From Sva-07 sp963715825 (lineage in GTDB: Bacteria; Actinomycetota; Acidimicrobiia; Acidimicrobiales; Ilumatobacteraceae): 64,000 bases of DNA. The stretch lies in contig CAVQSI010000027.1 of NCBI GenBank assembly GCA_963715825.1, positions 209,869-273,868 on the forward strand. Reading direction: 5' to 3'. The notes beneath the pieces are model-generated. The model was not told the DNA's origin and did no database searches. It was given only the letters and a program-made list of their open reading frames with translations. This document shows, one piece after another, positions 50,653-59,740 of the stretch. The translations under genes were made by a program, and so were the position numbers. The first letter of the stretch is position 1; each line of letters starts with the position of its first letter.

Positions 50653-51459
50653 TCACGCCCCGAGTTCGGCGAGGACGACGTCGTGGAGGAGGCGGTTCGT
50701 GCTGATCGCGGTCTCGTGCTCGTGGGTCGGATTGCCGAAGCGGTCGGTGAGGCTGCCACCGGCCGCTTCGACGATCGGTTTGACCGCCGCGATGTCGTAG
50801 GGCGCAACGCCGACGGCATCGACGGCGACGTCCATCGCCCCCTCGGCGACCAGCATGTGCTGCCAGAAGTCGCCGACGCCGCGCGAACGGCGAGCCCGCT
50901 GCTGGAGACGTACGAGCGCATCGGTGAGACCGAGGGCGTCCCAGCCGTGGTTGTGGGTGATGCTCACCTGCGCCTCCGCGAGGTCGTCGACGGTCGAGAC
51001 GACGATCGGCCGGTCGTCGCCGAACACGCTCATCGACGAACCGAGTCCGAGCCCGCCCCACCAGCGTCGGCCGAGTGCGGGGGCCGAGACGACACCCATC
51101 ACGGCGCCGCGCTCGACGTGGGTGAGTGCGATCAGCGTCGCCCAGATCGGGATGCCGCGCACGAAGCCCGACGTGCCGTCGATCGGGTCGATCACCCATC
51201 GCCACGGCGACTGCTGGTCGCCGGCCAACCCGTGCTCCTCGCCGAACGCTCCGTGCCCAGGACGTTCCCGGACGAGCTGGTCGACGATCATCGTCTCGGC
51301 TCGGCGGTCGATCTCGGTGACCTCGGTCTGGTTCCGCTTCCAGTCGATCGTGAAGTCGGCCTCGTGGAAGTGCGGCAGCGTGAACGCGTCGACCAGGTCG
51401 GCGACGTCGAGCGCGAGCGCGAGGTCGTGCGACAGGTCCAGCTCTTGGATGTCCTTCAC
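50653..51459 (-). CDS. hisN: Inositol-monophosphatase-family phosphatase, HisN-like histidinol-phosphatase
   Basis: 268 residues. Metal-site residues: E74 in GEEHG, D91-P-I-D94-G-T in WVIDPIDGTSGFVRG, and the C-terminal Asp in PYDIAAVKPIVEAAGG. The segment DPIDGTSGFVRGIP and the loop around KRNQTEVTEIDR are those of actinobacterial HisN more than of inositol phosphatases. It would hydrolyse L-histidinol phosphate. GTG start overlapping the enoyl-CoA hydratase stop (GTGA), so it is in an operon with that gene rather than with other his genes; the assignment is thus tentative. Confidence 0.8.
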   Translation of the reverse strand: MKDIQELDLSHDLALALDVADLVDAFTLPHFHEADFTIDWKRNQTEVTEIDRRAETMIVDQLVRERPGHGAFGEEHGLAGDQQSPWRWVIDPIDGTSGFVRGIPIWATLIALTHVERGAVMGVVSAPALGRRWWGGLGLGSSMSVFGDDRPIVVSTVDDLAEAQVSITHNHGWDALGLTDALVRLQQRARRSRGVGDFWQHMLVAEGAMDVAVDAVGVAPYDIAAVKPIVEAAGGSLTDRFGNPTHEHETAISTNRLLHDVVLAELGA

Positions 51460-52293
51460 GACGCCGGCCCCGCATCGCCGCTGGCGGCCGCCCGGAAGTC
51501 GGGGCGACGCTTCTCCTGGAGCGCCGACAGTCCCTCGGCGGCATCGGGGCCGAGGAAGTTCAGCATCTCGTACGCCAACGACGCCTCGAAGTTCGGCAAC
51601 GCCTGGCGCAACCAGTGGTTGAGCGCCCGCTTGGTCATCCGGGTCGCGTCGACCGGTCCGGCGGCCAGCTTCTCGGCGATGCCCATCGCCGTCGCCATCA
51701 CCTCGTCGGCCGGCACCGCCTTCGACACCAGGCCGATCCGTTCGGCCTCGCGCCCGTCGAGGAAGTCGGCGGTCAGGAGGTAGTACTTCGCCTTGGCCAT
51801 GCCGCACAGCAGCGGCCAGATGGCCACCGCGTGGTCGCCACCGGCCACGCCGATTCGGATGTGGCCGTCGGTCAGCCTCGCGTCCTCGTTGATGATGCTG
51901 ATGTCGGCCATGAGCGCCACGGCGAGGCCCGCGCCGACAGCGACGCCGTTGATCGCCGACACGATCGGCGTGTCGCAGTCGATCATCGTGCGCACGATGT
52001 CGCCGGCCTCGCGCATCACCCGGATGGTCTGCGTGTAGTCGCCGACCTGTTCGGCGATCCAGTCGAGATCGCCGCCGGCGGAGAACGCCGTGCCGGCGCC
52101 GGTGACGACGACCGCCCGCACGGATGGGATCGTCGTCGACCGTGCGGAACACCCGCGACAACTGCAGGTGCATGTCGGCCCCGGTTGCGTTGAGGCGTTC
52201 GGCGTCGTCGAGCGTGATCAGCAGAACCCCGTCGCTCGGTCGGTCGAAGCGCAGATGGGTGTAGGCGGCGTACGGATCCGGCAGTTCGCTCAC
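51456..52293 (-). CDS. Enoyl-CoA hydratase/isomerase, interrupted by a frameshift
   Basis: From GTG 52293 (TAAGGT seven bases upstream) the protein begins SELPDPYAAYTHLRFDRPSD and LLITLDDAERLNATGADMH, the crotonase N-terminus; at about 52122 the frame changes and RAVVVTGAGTAFSAGGDLDW (oxyanion-hole loop) continues to 51456 with INGVAVGAGLAVALMADISI and AKYYLLTADFLDG. Skipping one base at ATCCGTGCGGGC gives a continuous 278-residue enzyme. So it is probably intact in the organism or newly broken. It is coupled to the HisN-like gene. Confidence 0.82.
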
Positions 52294-52340
52294 GTCGCCA
52301 ACCTTACGAGACCCCGCCCGGGGGACCAGCCCGAGCGGAC

Positions 52341-54269
52341 TCAGCTGCGGGCGAGGGCGACGACGCTGGCGACGTCGAGTCCGCACCGCGCCAGGATGGC
52401 TTCGGACTTCGGGTCGTGCGGGATGAACTTGGTCGGCAGACCGAGGACGTCGACGTGGGTCGACTGATCGACCGCACACACGCCGTCCGCGATCGCCATA
52501 CCGATGCCGCCGTCACGCATGCCGTCTTCGATCGTGATCACACGATCGTGCGCAGCAGCGTCGGCGATCATCTCGGGGTCGAGCGGGGCGCAGCAGCGGG
52601 CATCCCACACCGTCACCTCGATGCCGTCGGCGGCCAATGTCGCGGCGGCCTTCTCGGCGACCTCGAGCATCTTGCCGACGGCGACGATGCACGTGCCCGA
52701 ACCCGCAACCGCTCTGCGAGCCGACAGCCCCGAGCCGACCTCGTGCTCGCTGACCTGGCGAGCGGCGCCGCGGGGATAGCGGATCGCGATCGGACCGGCC
52801 TCGACGAGGCTGGTGGCGTCGTGGAGCATCTGGGCGAGTTCCTGTGCGCTCGACGGCGCGAGCACGCGCATGCCCGGCACCTTCGACAGCAACGCCATGT
52901 CGTACACGCCGTGGTGACTGGCGCCGTCGGGTCCGGTGACGCCGGCACGGTCGAGGCAGAAGATCACCGGCAGCCGGTGCAGTGCCACGTCGTACACGAC
53001 CTGGTCCCACGCCCGGTTGAGGAATGTCGAGTAGATCGCCACGATCGGTCGCAGACCGCCCATTGCCATCCCGGCCGCACCGGTGACCGCGTGCTGTTCG
53101 GCGATCCCGACATCGAAGAACCGGTCGGGGAAACGTTCCTGGAACGGCAGGAGCCCGGTCGGGCCCGGCATCGCGGCGGTGATCGCCACGATCCGTTCGT
53201 CGGCCTCGGCCTCTTTCAGGATCGCCTCGGCGAAGGCCTGGGTGTAGCCCGTCGACACTGCCTTCGGGGGCCCGACGAGCGGATCGAACACCGGCGCGTC
53301 GTGGAGATTCTTCTCGTCGTCGTCCTCGGCGGGGGAGTAGCCCCGGCCCTTCTGGGTGAGGACGTGCACGAGGATCGGGCCCTCCTCGGAGAGCTCGATC
53401 GCATTGCGGAACGCGTGCTCCATCTCCTCGATGTTGTGGCCGTCGAACGGGCCGACGTAGCGCACGCCGAGCGCCTCGAAGAACGACGGCGGCTGGAGGA
53501 ACTCGCGCACGCCCGCTTTGAATGCGTCCATCGCCGACTCGGCCTGGTGGCCGACGACGGGGAGGTGTCCGAGGAACTCCTCGAGGCGACGCTGGCGCCG
53601 GACGTAGACCGGGTTGGTGCGGATGTCGGTGAGCGCGTGCGACAGCTTGTCGGTGACGCGGTCGGTGACGCTCGGATGGTTGGCCTGCTCGTCGCGGCCC
53701 TGCGCGCTCGCCGACAGCATCGACACGGTGGGTGCATACGAGCGGCCGTTGTCGTTGAGGATGATGATGACCTGCTTGTCACCGTGGCCGATGTTGTTGA
53801 TCGCCTCGTAGGCCATGCCGCCGGTGAGCGAGCCGTCGCCGATGACGGCGACGATGTGGCGGTGCGGGTCGGTGCCGAGGTCGCGGGCGACCGCCATGCC
53901 GTACGCATACGACAGCACGGTCGACGCGTGAGAGTTCTCGATGTAGTCGTGCTCGGACTCTTCGCGGCTCGGGTAGCCCGACAGTCCACCTTGTTGACGG
54001 AGCTGCTCGAACTGCTTCTGGCGCCCGGTGACGATCTTGTGGATGTACGCCTGGTGGCCGGTGTCCCACAGGATCGCGTCGGTCGGTGAGTCGAACACGC
54101 GATGCATCGCGAGGGTGAGTTCGACAGCGCCGAGATTCGAACCGAGATGGCCGCCGGTGTCTGACACCGCCGACACGACGAAGTCGCGGATCTCACCGGC
54201 GAGATCGCGGAGTTCGTCGTACGACAGGTCCCGCAGATCGGCGGGTTGGCGGACGCGCTCCAGATACAT
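52341..54269 (-). CDS. dxs: 1-deoxy-D-xylulose-5-phosphate synthase
   Basis: 642 residues, full length. TPP-binding motif GDGSLTGGMAYEAINN, the His/Asp-rich start DTGGHLGSNLGAVELT and DTGHQAYIHKIVTGR, HVLTQKGRGYSPAE, the transketolase central domain with AMPGPTGL and GIAEQHAVTGAAGMA, and FIPHD near the end. It condenses pyruvate and glyceraldehyde-3-phosphate to DXP, the first step of the MEP isoprenoid pathway and of thiamine and pyridoxal synthesis. TAGCGT nine bases before the ATG; no TPP-riboswitch-like structure fits in the 60-base divergent gap to the SDR gene. Confidence 0.96.
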   Translation of the reverse strand: MYLERVRQPADLRDLSYDELRDLAGEIRDFVVSAVSDTGGHLGSNLGAVELTLAMHRVFDSPTDAILWDTGHQAYIHKIVTGRQKQFEQLRQQGGLSGYPSREESEHDYIENSHASTVLSYAYGMAVARDLGTDPHRHIVAVIGDGSLTGGMAYEAINNIGHGDKQVIIILNDNGRSYAPTVSMLSASAQGRDEQANHPSVTDRVTDKLSHALTDIRTNPVYVRRQRRLEEFLGHLPVVGHQAESAMDAFKAGVREFLQPPSFFEALGVRYVGPFDGHNIEEMEHAFRNAIELSEEGPILVHVLTQKGRGYSPAEDDDEKNLHDAPVFDPLVGPPKAVSTGYTQAFAEAILKEAEADERIVAITAAMPGPTGLLPFQERFPDRFFDVGIAEQHAVTGAAGMAMGGLRPIVAIYSTFLNRAWDQVVYDVALHRLPVIFCLDRAGVTGPDGASHHGVYDMALLSKVPGMRVLAPSSAQELAQMLHDATSLVEAGPIAIRYPRGAARQVSEHEVGSGLSARRAVAGSGTCIVAVGKMLEVAEKAAATLAADGIEVTVWDARCCAPLDPEMIADAAAHDRVITIEDGMRDGGIGMAIADGVCAVDQSTHVDVLGLPTKFIPHDPKSEAILARCGLDVASVVALARS

Positions 54270-54330
54270 GCGCCTTCGACGCTATCTCCACTGCTACGCC
54301 GGTGCGTGACGGGCCCGTACAGTCGGCGCC

Positions 54331-55127
54331 ATGAGCCTTCCCGCCGGATCCCCGTTCGACCTCACCGGACACGTCGCGTTGGTCACCGGCGGCAACGGTG
54401 GCATCGGGCTCGGGATGGCCGACGCGCTCGCCGCCCACGGCGCCGATGTCGCGATCTGGGGCACCAATCCCGACAAGAACGATGCGGCGATCGAGCAGCT
54501 CGGGCACCACGACGTCGAGTTGCTGTCGATCGTGTGTGATGTCGGTGACGAGGACGCGGTGACCCAGGCGATGGCCGACACGATCGGCGAACTCGGACGC
54601 GTCGACTCGTGTTTCGTCAACGCCGGCATCGGTGGTCGAGCGCCGAGCTTCGTCGGGATGACATCGGACGAGTGGCGCCGAGTGATGCGGGTCAATCTCG
54701 ATGGCGCGTTCTTCACGTCGCGCGAAGCGGCCAAGCACATGGTGTCGCGCCACGGCGATGGGGACGAAGCAGGTGGGTCGATCGTGTTCACGACGTCGGG
54801 GTCGGCGTTCTTCGGACAGCAGTCGGGTCAGCACTACGGCGCGTCGAAGGCCGGCGTCAACTCGATGATGAAGGCGATCGCCGTCCAGCACGCCCGCCAT
54901 GGCATCCGCTGCAACTCGGTGTTGCCCGGCTGGATCGAAACCGACATGACCGCCGGCGCCTTCGGCTGGGACAAGTTCGTCGACGAACGTGCTGCCACGC
55001 GATCCCGATGCGTCGCTGGGGTACCGCCGCTGACTTCGGCGGCCTCGCCGTGTACCTCGCGAGCCGGGCATCGAGCTATCACACCGGCGACGTGATCACC
55101 ATCGACGGCGGCTACCACTCCTTCTGA
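54331..55127 (+). CDS. Short-chain dehydrogenase/reductase, frameshifted near the C-terminus
   Basis: SDR fold: TGGNGGIGLGMA (NAD(P)-binding), NAGIGG, the catalytic Ser in FTTSGSAFFG and Y-x3-K in QHYGASKAGV, then RCNSVLPGWIETDMTAGAFGWDKF. After about 54995 this frame turns to nonsense, while another frame gives RRWGTAADFGGLAVYLASRA and DVITIDGGYHSF, the normal SDR C-terminus, ending at 55127. One missing base between 54990 and 55010 explains it; restored length about 265 residues. TACAGT ends seven bases before the ATG. The substrate is unknown. Confidence 0.82.
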
Positions 55128-55151
55128 CCCCGCCGACCCGACCCTGCCCTT

Positions 55152-55290
55152 CACGTTTGCGTGAGGTTTTCGGTGACCCGGTCCACCCGAATCGTCACGC
55201 AAACGTGGGTTGGCTCGTGCTCGGACCTGCCCTTCACGTTTGCGTGAGGTTTTCGGTGACCCGGTCCACCCGAATCGTCACGCAAACGTG
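55152..55290. repeat. Two direct copies of a CACGTTTGCGTGA palindrome
   Basis: Arms CACGTTTGCGTGA and TCACGCAAACGTG at 55152-55164/55195-55207 and again at 55235-55247/55278-55290, with identical interiors that themselves contain the near-complement TTCGGTG/CACCCGAA. The unit repeats every 83 bases. The outer ten bases equal those of the palindrome at 32946-33003. The element lies between two same-strand SDR genes. Confidence 0.85.
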
Positions 55291-55366
55291 GGGTTTGGGC
55301 GGTGGGGTGGGGTGGCTGGGTCGGCCATCCCGGCGGCGGCGGGGCGCGGCGTCCTAGATTTGGGCG

Positions 55367-56239
55367 ATGTCCGACTCGCAGCTCGCGCCCACGCGCCCGC
55401 CCGCCATCGCGGCTGGCCATGTTGCGGTGATCACCGGCGGCGCCAGTGGCATCGGACTCGCCGTCGCCGAGGCGCTGATCGCCGAAGGGATGACCGTGGT
55501 GCTCGCCGACATCGACGCACCGAAGCTGCGCGACGTCGAGGCTCGACTCAGCGAGGACGGCGCGTCGGTCGCCACGATGGTGTGCGACACGACGGCCGAC
55601 GCCGAGGTGAACGCGCTCGTCGAGTACGCACTCGAGCAGTTCGGGGCGGTCCACGTGATGTTCAACAACGCCGGTGTCGTCGGCGTCGGTGACGCCTGGA
55701 GCGACCCGGTCGACCTGTGGCGCCGCGTGCTCGACGTCAACGTGCTCGGCGTCGTCCACGGCATCCGGGCCGTGCTGCCCGTCATGCAGCAGCAGGGCGT
55801 CGGCCACATCGTCAGCACCGCCTCGCACGCCGGGCTCAACGGTGCACCGGGTATCGCTCCGTACGTGGCGAGCAAGCACGCCGTCGTCGGCCTGAGCGAG
55901 AGCCTCTTCCTCGAACTCGAACTGCTCGGTTCACCCGTCGGTGCCAGCGTGCTGTGCCCGGAGTTCGTCAGCACCGACCTGATGAGCAAGGACAAGGAGC
56001 CCGAGACCGTCGACTCGCCGATGGCGCAGCTGATCAACCAGGCGCTTGCTGCGGGAGTCGACGGTGGCATCCCGGCCGGCGACGTCGCCGCTGCGGTCGT
56101 CGCCGGCATCAAGGCCGACCGGTTCTGGATCCTCACCCACGACTCCACCCGCGAGGCATCGGTGGCACGGGTGCAGCGCGCCGCCGACGGCGTCAACCCG
56201 TCGATCAATCTGCCCGTCGCCGCCGACGACGCGAGCTGA
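55367..56239 (+). CDS. Short-chain dehydrogenase/reductase
   Basis: 290 residues. VAVITGGASGIGLAVAEAL (cofactor site), NNAGVVGVG, Ser in STASHAGLNGAPG, Y-x3-K in PYVASKHAVVG. The C-terminal extension of some 60 residues (FVSTDLMSKDKEPETV, DRFWILTHDSTREASVARVQ) is of the type in SDRs that act on longer or lipid-like alcohols. TAGATT six bases before the ATG. It is followed ten bases later by a DNA methyltransferase gene, so these may share a transcript. Confidence 0.9.
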   Translation: MSDSQLAPTRPPAIAAGHVAVITGGASGIGLAVAEALIAEGMTVVLADIDAPKLRDVEARLSEDGASVATMVCDTTADAEVNALVEYALEQFGAVHVMFNNAGVVGVGDAWSDPVDLWRRVLDVNVLGVVHGIRAVLPVMQQQGVGHIVSTASHAGLNGAPGIAPYVASKHAVVGLSESLFLELELLGSPVGASVLCPEFVSTDLMSKDKEPETVDSPMAQLINQALAAGVDGGIPAGDVAAAVVAGIKADRFWILTHDSTREASVARVQRAADGVNPSINLPVAADDAS

Positions 56240-56249
56240 CAGAGTTCGT

Positions 56250-57542
56250 ATGGGTACGTCCACCTCGTCGTTCGGTGTCGGCAAGCGCGAGTCGCACGAC
56301 TCGACCGACTTCTACGCCCGCTTCGCGCCGCCCGAGGTGAGCGACGACGACACCCTCGGCGAGCCCGGCGAACTCGACGTCATCCACGTCGGCGACGCTC
56401 GGGACATGTCGGCGGTGCCCGACGCATCGGTGGCGCTCGTGGTCACCTCGCCGCCGTACTTCGCCGGCAAGGAGTACGAGACCGCACTCGGCGAGGGTCA
56501 CGTCCCCGGCGACTACCTCGACTACCTGTCGATGCTGCGCGACGTGCTGGCCGAGTGCGTACGAACCCTCGAGCCGGGCGGGCGCATCGCCGTCAACGTG
56601 GCCAACCTCGGTCGCCGTCCGTACCGCAGCCTCGCCGCCGACGTCACCACCATCCTCCAGGATGACCTGCGCCTGCTGCTGCGCGGTGAGGTCATCTGGC
56701 AGAAGCAGCGCGGCGCAAGCGGATCGTGTGCGTGGGGGTCGTACCAGTCGCCGGCCAACCCGGTACTGCGCGACACGACCGAGCGGGTGATCATCGCCAG
56801 CAAGGGCCGCTTCGATCGCGTGGGACGAGGGTCGGCGTCGCCCGGCGAACCGGGTGCCGCCACCATTCCCGGCGACGAGTTCATGGAGGCCACCCTCGAC
56901 GTCTGGGAGATCCCCGCCGAGAGCGCCACCCGTGTCGGCCACCCCGCCCCGTTCCCCGTCGCTCTGGTCGAGCGCTGCATCCAGCTGTTCACCTACGACG
57001 GCGACGTCGTGCTCGATCCGTTCATGGGGTCAGGCACCACGGCAGTGGCCGCGGTGAACACCGGCCGCCGCTACGTCGGTTACGACACCGACCCGGACTA
57101 CGTTCGCCAGGCCAGGGAGCGGGTGTCGTCGATGGTGTCGGTCGCGGCCAACGACCGGCGAACGTTGAAGGAGATGGCTCGCACGCTGCTCGACGCCGCC
57201 GGCTTCGTCGATGTCGAGGACAGCGTCCGGATCGCGCCCGGCGTCACGGTCAGCTTCCGTGCGACCGGCCCCGACGGCGTGACCCGGTTGTTCGAACTCG
57301 GCGGCACCCACACGCCGGCGCGTCCCGGCCTGTCGCGGCTCGACGCGGTCTGGCGCACCATCGCCAAGGCGGCAATCGCCCAGCAGACGGCACCGGCGAC
57401 CGCCTTCGTCGTGCTCACCTCCGGCTCGGTCCGCGGGGGACCGCTCGCCGCTGTTGTCGGCGATGGAGGTCCCATCGCCGCAGTCGTCGACGTCACCGGC
57501 GCCGAGGCTCTCCAGCGTCTCGTCGCCGTCAGCGGCGGGTGA
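56250..57542 (+). CDS. Orphan DNA methyltransferase (N4-cytosine/N6-adenine, beta class) with C-terminal extension
   Basis: 430 residues. Catalytic TSPPYF (66-71) precedes the AdoMet motif DPFMGSGTT (256-264), the beta-class order. The helix VALVVTSPPY and the aligned GYDTDPDYV confirm the fold. SPPY can serve N4-cytosine or N6-adenine methylation. After the methylase (from about 305) comes a separate 120-residue domain (AGFVDVEDSVRIAPGVTV, DGVTRLFELGG, FVVLTSGS, AAVVDV) that I cannot name. No restriction enzyme lies nearby. The stop overlaps the MFS gene start (GTGA). Confidence 0.85.
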   Translation: MGTSTSSFGVGKRESHDSTDFYARFAPPEVSDDDTLGEPGELDVIHVGDARDMSAVPDASVALVVTSPPYFAGKEYETALGEGHVPGDYLDYLSMLRDVLAECVRTLEPGGRIAVNVANLGRRPYRSLAADVTTILQDDLRLLLRGEVIWQKQRGASGSCAWGSYQSPANPVLRDTTERVIIASKGRFDRVGRGSASPGEPGAATIPGDEFMEATLDVWEIPAESATRVGHPAPFPVALVERCIQLFTYDGDVVLDPFMGSGTTAVAAVNTGRRYVGYDTDPDYVRQARERVSSMVSVAANDRRTLKEMARTLLDAAGFVDVEDSVRIAPGVTVSFRATGPDGVTRLFELGGTHTPARPGLSRLDAVWRTIAKAAIAQQTAPATAFVVLTSGSVRGGPLAAVVGDGGPIAAVVDVTGAEALQRLVAVSGG

Positions 57543-58744
57543 ACGCCGAGGCCGAGGAACCGGCCGACGCAAACGACGCCGTCGACCGGCGGGCGCTGCG
57601 ATCGGTGGCGGTGCAGTTCTTCGCGAACGGCACGGTCTACGCAACCGTCATCCCCCGGCTGCCGGACATTCGCGAGCGCGTCGACATCTCGATCGGCGCA
57701 CTCGGGCTCGTCCTGACGCTCGGCAGCGTCGCCAGCCTGGTCGGTTCGTTGCTGGCCGGACGTGTGATCGCTCGCTTCGGGAGCCGTCGGGTGATGATCT
57801 ACGGCGCCGCGAGTTCGATCGCGTTCCTCCCGCTGATCGGGTTCGCCACCGCGCCGGTGGTGCTCGTGACGGCGCTCTTCGGATGGTTGTTCTTCGACGT
57901 GTTCATCGACGTCGCCATGAATGTCCAAGGATCGGCGCTGAGCGCCCGACGGCACACACCGGTGATGAACCGGCTGCACGGATTCTGGAGTCTCGGGACG
58001 GTGACCGGCGGAGTGGTCACCGTGCTCACGCTGCGAGCCGGGGTGAGCACGCCGGCGCACCTGACGACGGTCGCCATCCTGCTCGTCATCGCGCTCGCCT
58101 TCGTCGCTCCCGGACTGTTGCGTCGCGATGAGGCGCCCGAGCTCGCTGAGGCAGCGTCAGCAGCGAGCACCCCCCCGCTCAGACGGGCGCTCAGCTCGGC
58201 GTCGTTGCTCCTCGCGGTCGGTGGCGCGATGGCGATGACGATCGAGGTCACCAACGGCGATTGGGCGTCATTCCGACTCGGCGATGATCTCGCATCCCGA
58301 CCGAGCATCGCGGGTCTCGCATTCCTGATGTTCACGTCCGGCATGACGATCGGCCGCCTCGGCGGCGATTGGTTGCAGGTCAGGATCGGCCCGACCGATC
58401 TGTTCCGGCTCTCGGCGTTGATCGCCGGAACAGGCTCGTTGCTCGCCACGCTGATTCCCAACGTGGCGGTGTCGATCATTGGCTTCCTGATCGCCGGATT
58501 GGGGACGTCGGTGCTGTTTCCCCAGCTCTACGATCGTGCCGCTCGCTCGCCGGGGCCGCCTGGTTCGGGGTTTGCGTCGATGCTGATCGGCCAGCGCAGT
58601 GCCGGGTTGTTGACGCCACTGGTCGTGGGATGGCTGGCAGACACCGATGCACTCGACGTCGGCCAGGCGATGGCGATCGTCACGATCCCCGCTGCAGTTG
58701 TCGTCTTCCTCACCACCCTCGCACCCCGGTCGCAGTCCACCTGA
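57539..58744 (+). CDS. MFS transporter, FucP/YbjJ-like
   Basis: 401 residues with about twelve membrane helices. MFS motif A is present as GSLLAGRVIARFGSRRVMIYG; VAMNVQGSALSARRHTPVMNRLHGFWSLGTV in the fourth and fifth helices is the signature of the YbjJ/inner-membrane-permease-like subfamily. Substrate unknown. GTG start inside a GTGA overlap with the methyltransferase gene, an odd coupling of a transporter to a DNA-modifying enzyme. Confidence 0.88.
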   Translation: MNAEAEEPADANDAVDRRALRSVAVQFFANGTVYATVIPRLPDIRERVDISIGALGLVLTLGSVASLVGSLLAGRVIARFGSRRVMIYGAASSIAFLPLIGFATAPVVLVTALFGWLFFDVFIDVAMNVQGSALSARRHTPVMNRLHGFWSLGTVTGGVVTVLTLRAGVSTPAHLTTVAILLVIALAFVAPGLLRRDEAPELAEAASAASTPPLRRALSSASLLLAVGGAMAMTIEVTNGDWASFRLGDDLASRPSIAGLAFLMFTSGMTIGRLGGDWLQVRIGPTDLFRLSALIAGTGSLLATLIPNVAVSIIGFLIAGLGTSVLFPQLYDRAARSPGPPGSGFASMLIGQRSAGLLTPLVVGWLADTDALDVGQAMAIVTIPAAVVVFLTTLAPRSQST

Positions 58745-58782
58745 GACGTCCATCGGGCGTCAGCCACCAGATGGACGAGCGC

Positions 58783-59469
58783 TCAGAGCGGCTCGATCAG
58801 GAGGTCGAACTGAGGATGGCGCCAGGACTCGATCGCATCGACGCCCTCGGTGAGGATGGAGCGGGCGAGTTCGCCCTTGGCGGCTTTCGCGAAGTGGCCG
58901 CCGGGCTTGCCGGTCGGGTCGACCAGCGTGAGCGACACGCCGTCGAGGCCGCCGAGCACGACCGCTGCGCGGTGTTCCTGGGGGAGCAGGTCGACGACGA
59001 ACCGTCGCCGAGCGATGCGGGCGAGTTCGGCCGACAACGCCTCACGCCACCACGTCGACAGCTTGCCGAGCGGACGGAGATTGGCTCCCATCTTGAGGCG
59101 GTAGTCGGGCACCGGATCGTCGCCGCGCACCAGCCCGAGCAGTCCCGACACGACGACGAGCTGCTTGTGGTTCGCCGGGGTGAGGGACGCAGCATCGAGG
59201 TGGTCCCACACGACGCCGGTGTAGCGCTGCCACGCCGGCAGCACCGCAGCGCCGACGAGCGAGGCGTTCGCCGACTGGGCGCGGAGCAGATGATCGCCGC
59301 GCACGCCGAGCAGTTTCTCGTCGCCGCCCTGAGCCGCAGCGAGCGCCTGGACCACCTCGGCACGTCGATCGCCCAACCGGGACCCGAACGAGCCGACGTC
59401 CGGAGCCCACGCCGCCCGTCGCCGGTTGCCGCCGTCGGCCTTGCCCTCCGACGGCGGCAACAGCAGCAT
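58783..59469 (-). CDS. yaaA: YaaA/DUF328-family peroxide-stress protein
   Basis: 228 residues. It begins LLLPPSEGKADGG, the hallmark of YaaA, continues with WAPDV and PAWQRYTGVVWDHLDA, and has the conserved DYRLKMGANL and GHFAKAAKGELAR. In E. coli YaaA lowers free iron and protects DNA under peroxide; the exact activity is undefined. A palindrome GAACATTGTTC sits just upstream of the start (59472-59482), a possible operator in this divergent region. Confidence 0.88.
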   Translation of the reverse strand: MLLLPPSEGKADGGNRRRAAWAPDVGSFGSRLGDRRAEVVQALAAAQGGDEKLLGVRGDHLLRAQSANASLVGAAVLPAWQRYTGVVWDHLDAASLTPANHKQLVVVSGLLGLVRGDDPVPDYRLKMGANLRPLGKLSTWWREALSAELARIARRRFVVDLLPQEHRAAVVLGGLDGVSLTLVDPTGKPGGHFAKAAKGELARSILTEGVDAIESWRHPQFDLLIEPL

Positions 59470-59471
59470 TG

Positions 59472-59482
59472 GAACATTGTTC
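59472..59482. promoter_or_regulatory. GAACATTGTTC palindrome between yaaA and the ferredoxin gene
   Basis: GAACA and TGTTC flank a single T, within three bases of the yaaA start codon and 44 bases before the ferredoxin promoter element. An SOS-box-like spacing would be four bases between GAAC and GTTC; here it is three, so LexA is unlikely. It could serve another dimeric regulator. Confidence 0.35.
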
Positions 59483-59538
59483 GAAAAAGTTTGCCGCTCG
59501 CTGGTCACGACCCCACTCTGGCCTCTACAGTCGAAAAG

Positions 59539-59739
59539 ATGCGTGTACACCTCGATGCAGAGAAGTGCCAGGGCCACAACCGTTGCTACGCGTTGGCGCC
59601 GGAATTGTTCGATGTCGACGACTATGGCCAGGCCATGCTGCTCGTCGAGGGCGATGTGCCCGCGGAACTGCACGACAAGGCCCGTCTGGCCGCATCGAAC
59701 TGCCCGGAGTACGCGATCACCATCACGGAGAACGGCTGA
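59539..59739 (+). CDS. Small ferredoxin of the [3Fe-4S] type
   Basis: 66 residues. Cluster ligands are C10 and C16 (C-x2-H13-x2-C, His replacing the second Cys) and C55 in NCPEYAI, the pattern of P450-associated 3Fe-4S ferredoxins (C-x2-H-x2-C...C-P). It gives electrons to the P450 encoded next, one base after its stop (TGACATG). TACAGT ends seven bases before the ATG, so the pair has its own leaderless promoter. No ferredoxin reductase is in view. Confidence 0.93.
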   Translation: MRVHLDAEKCQGHNRCYALAPELFDVDDYGQAMLLVEGDVPAELHDKARLAASNCPEYAITITENG

Positions 59740-59740
59740 C

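Noticed and set aside
55152..55290. Possible CRISPR array
   Set aside because: Only two repeat units, the whole 83-base period is repeated including the middle, and no cas genes are near.
59472..59482. LexA/SOS box upstream of yaaA
   Set aside because: The spacing between GAAC and GTTC is three bases, not the four of actinobacterial SOS boxes, and the outer bases do not match.
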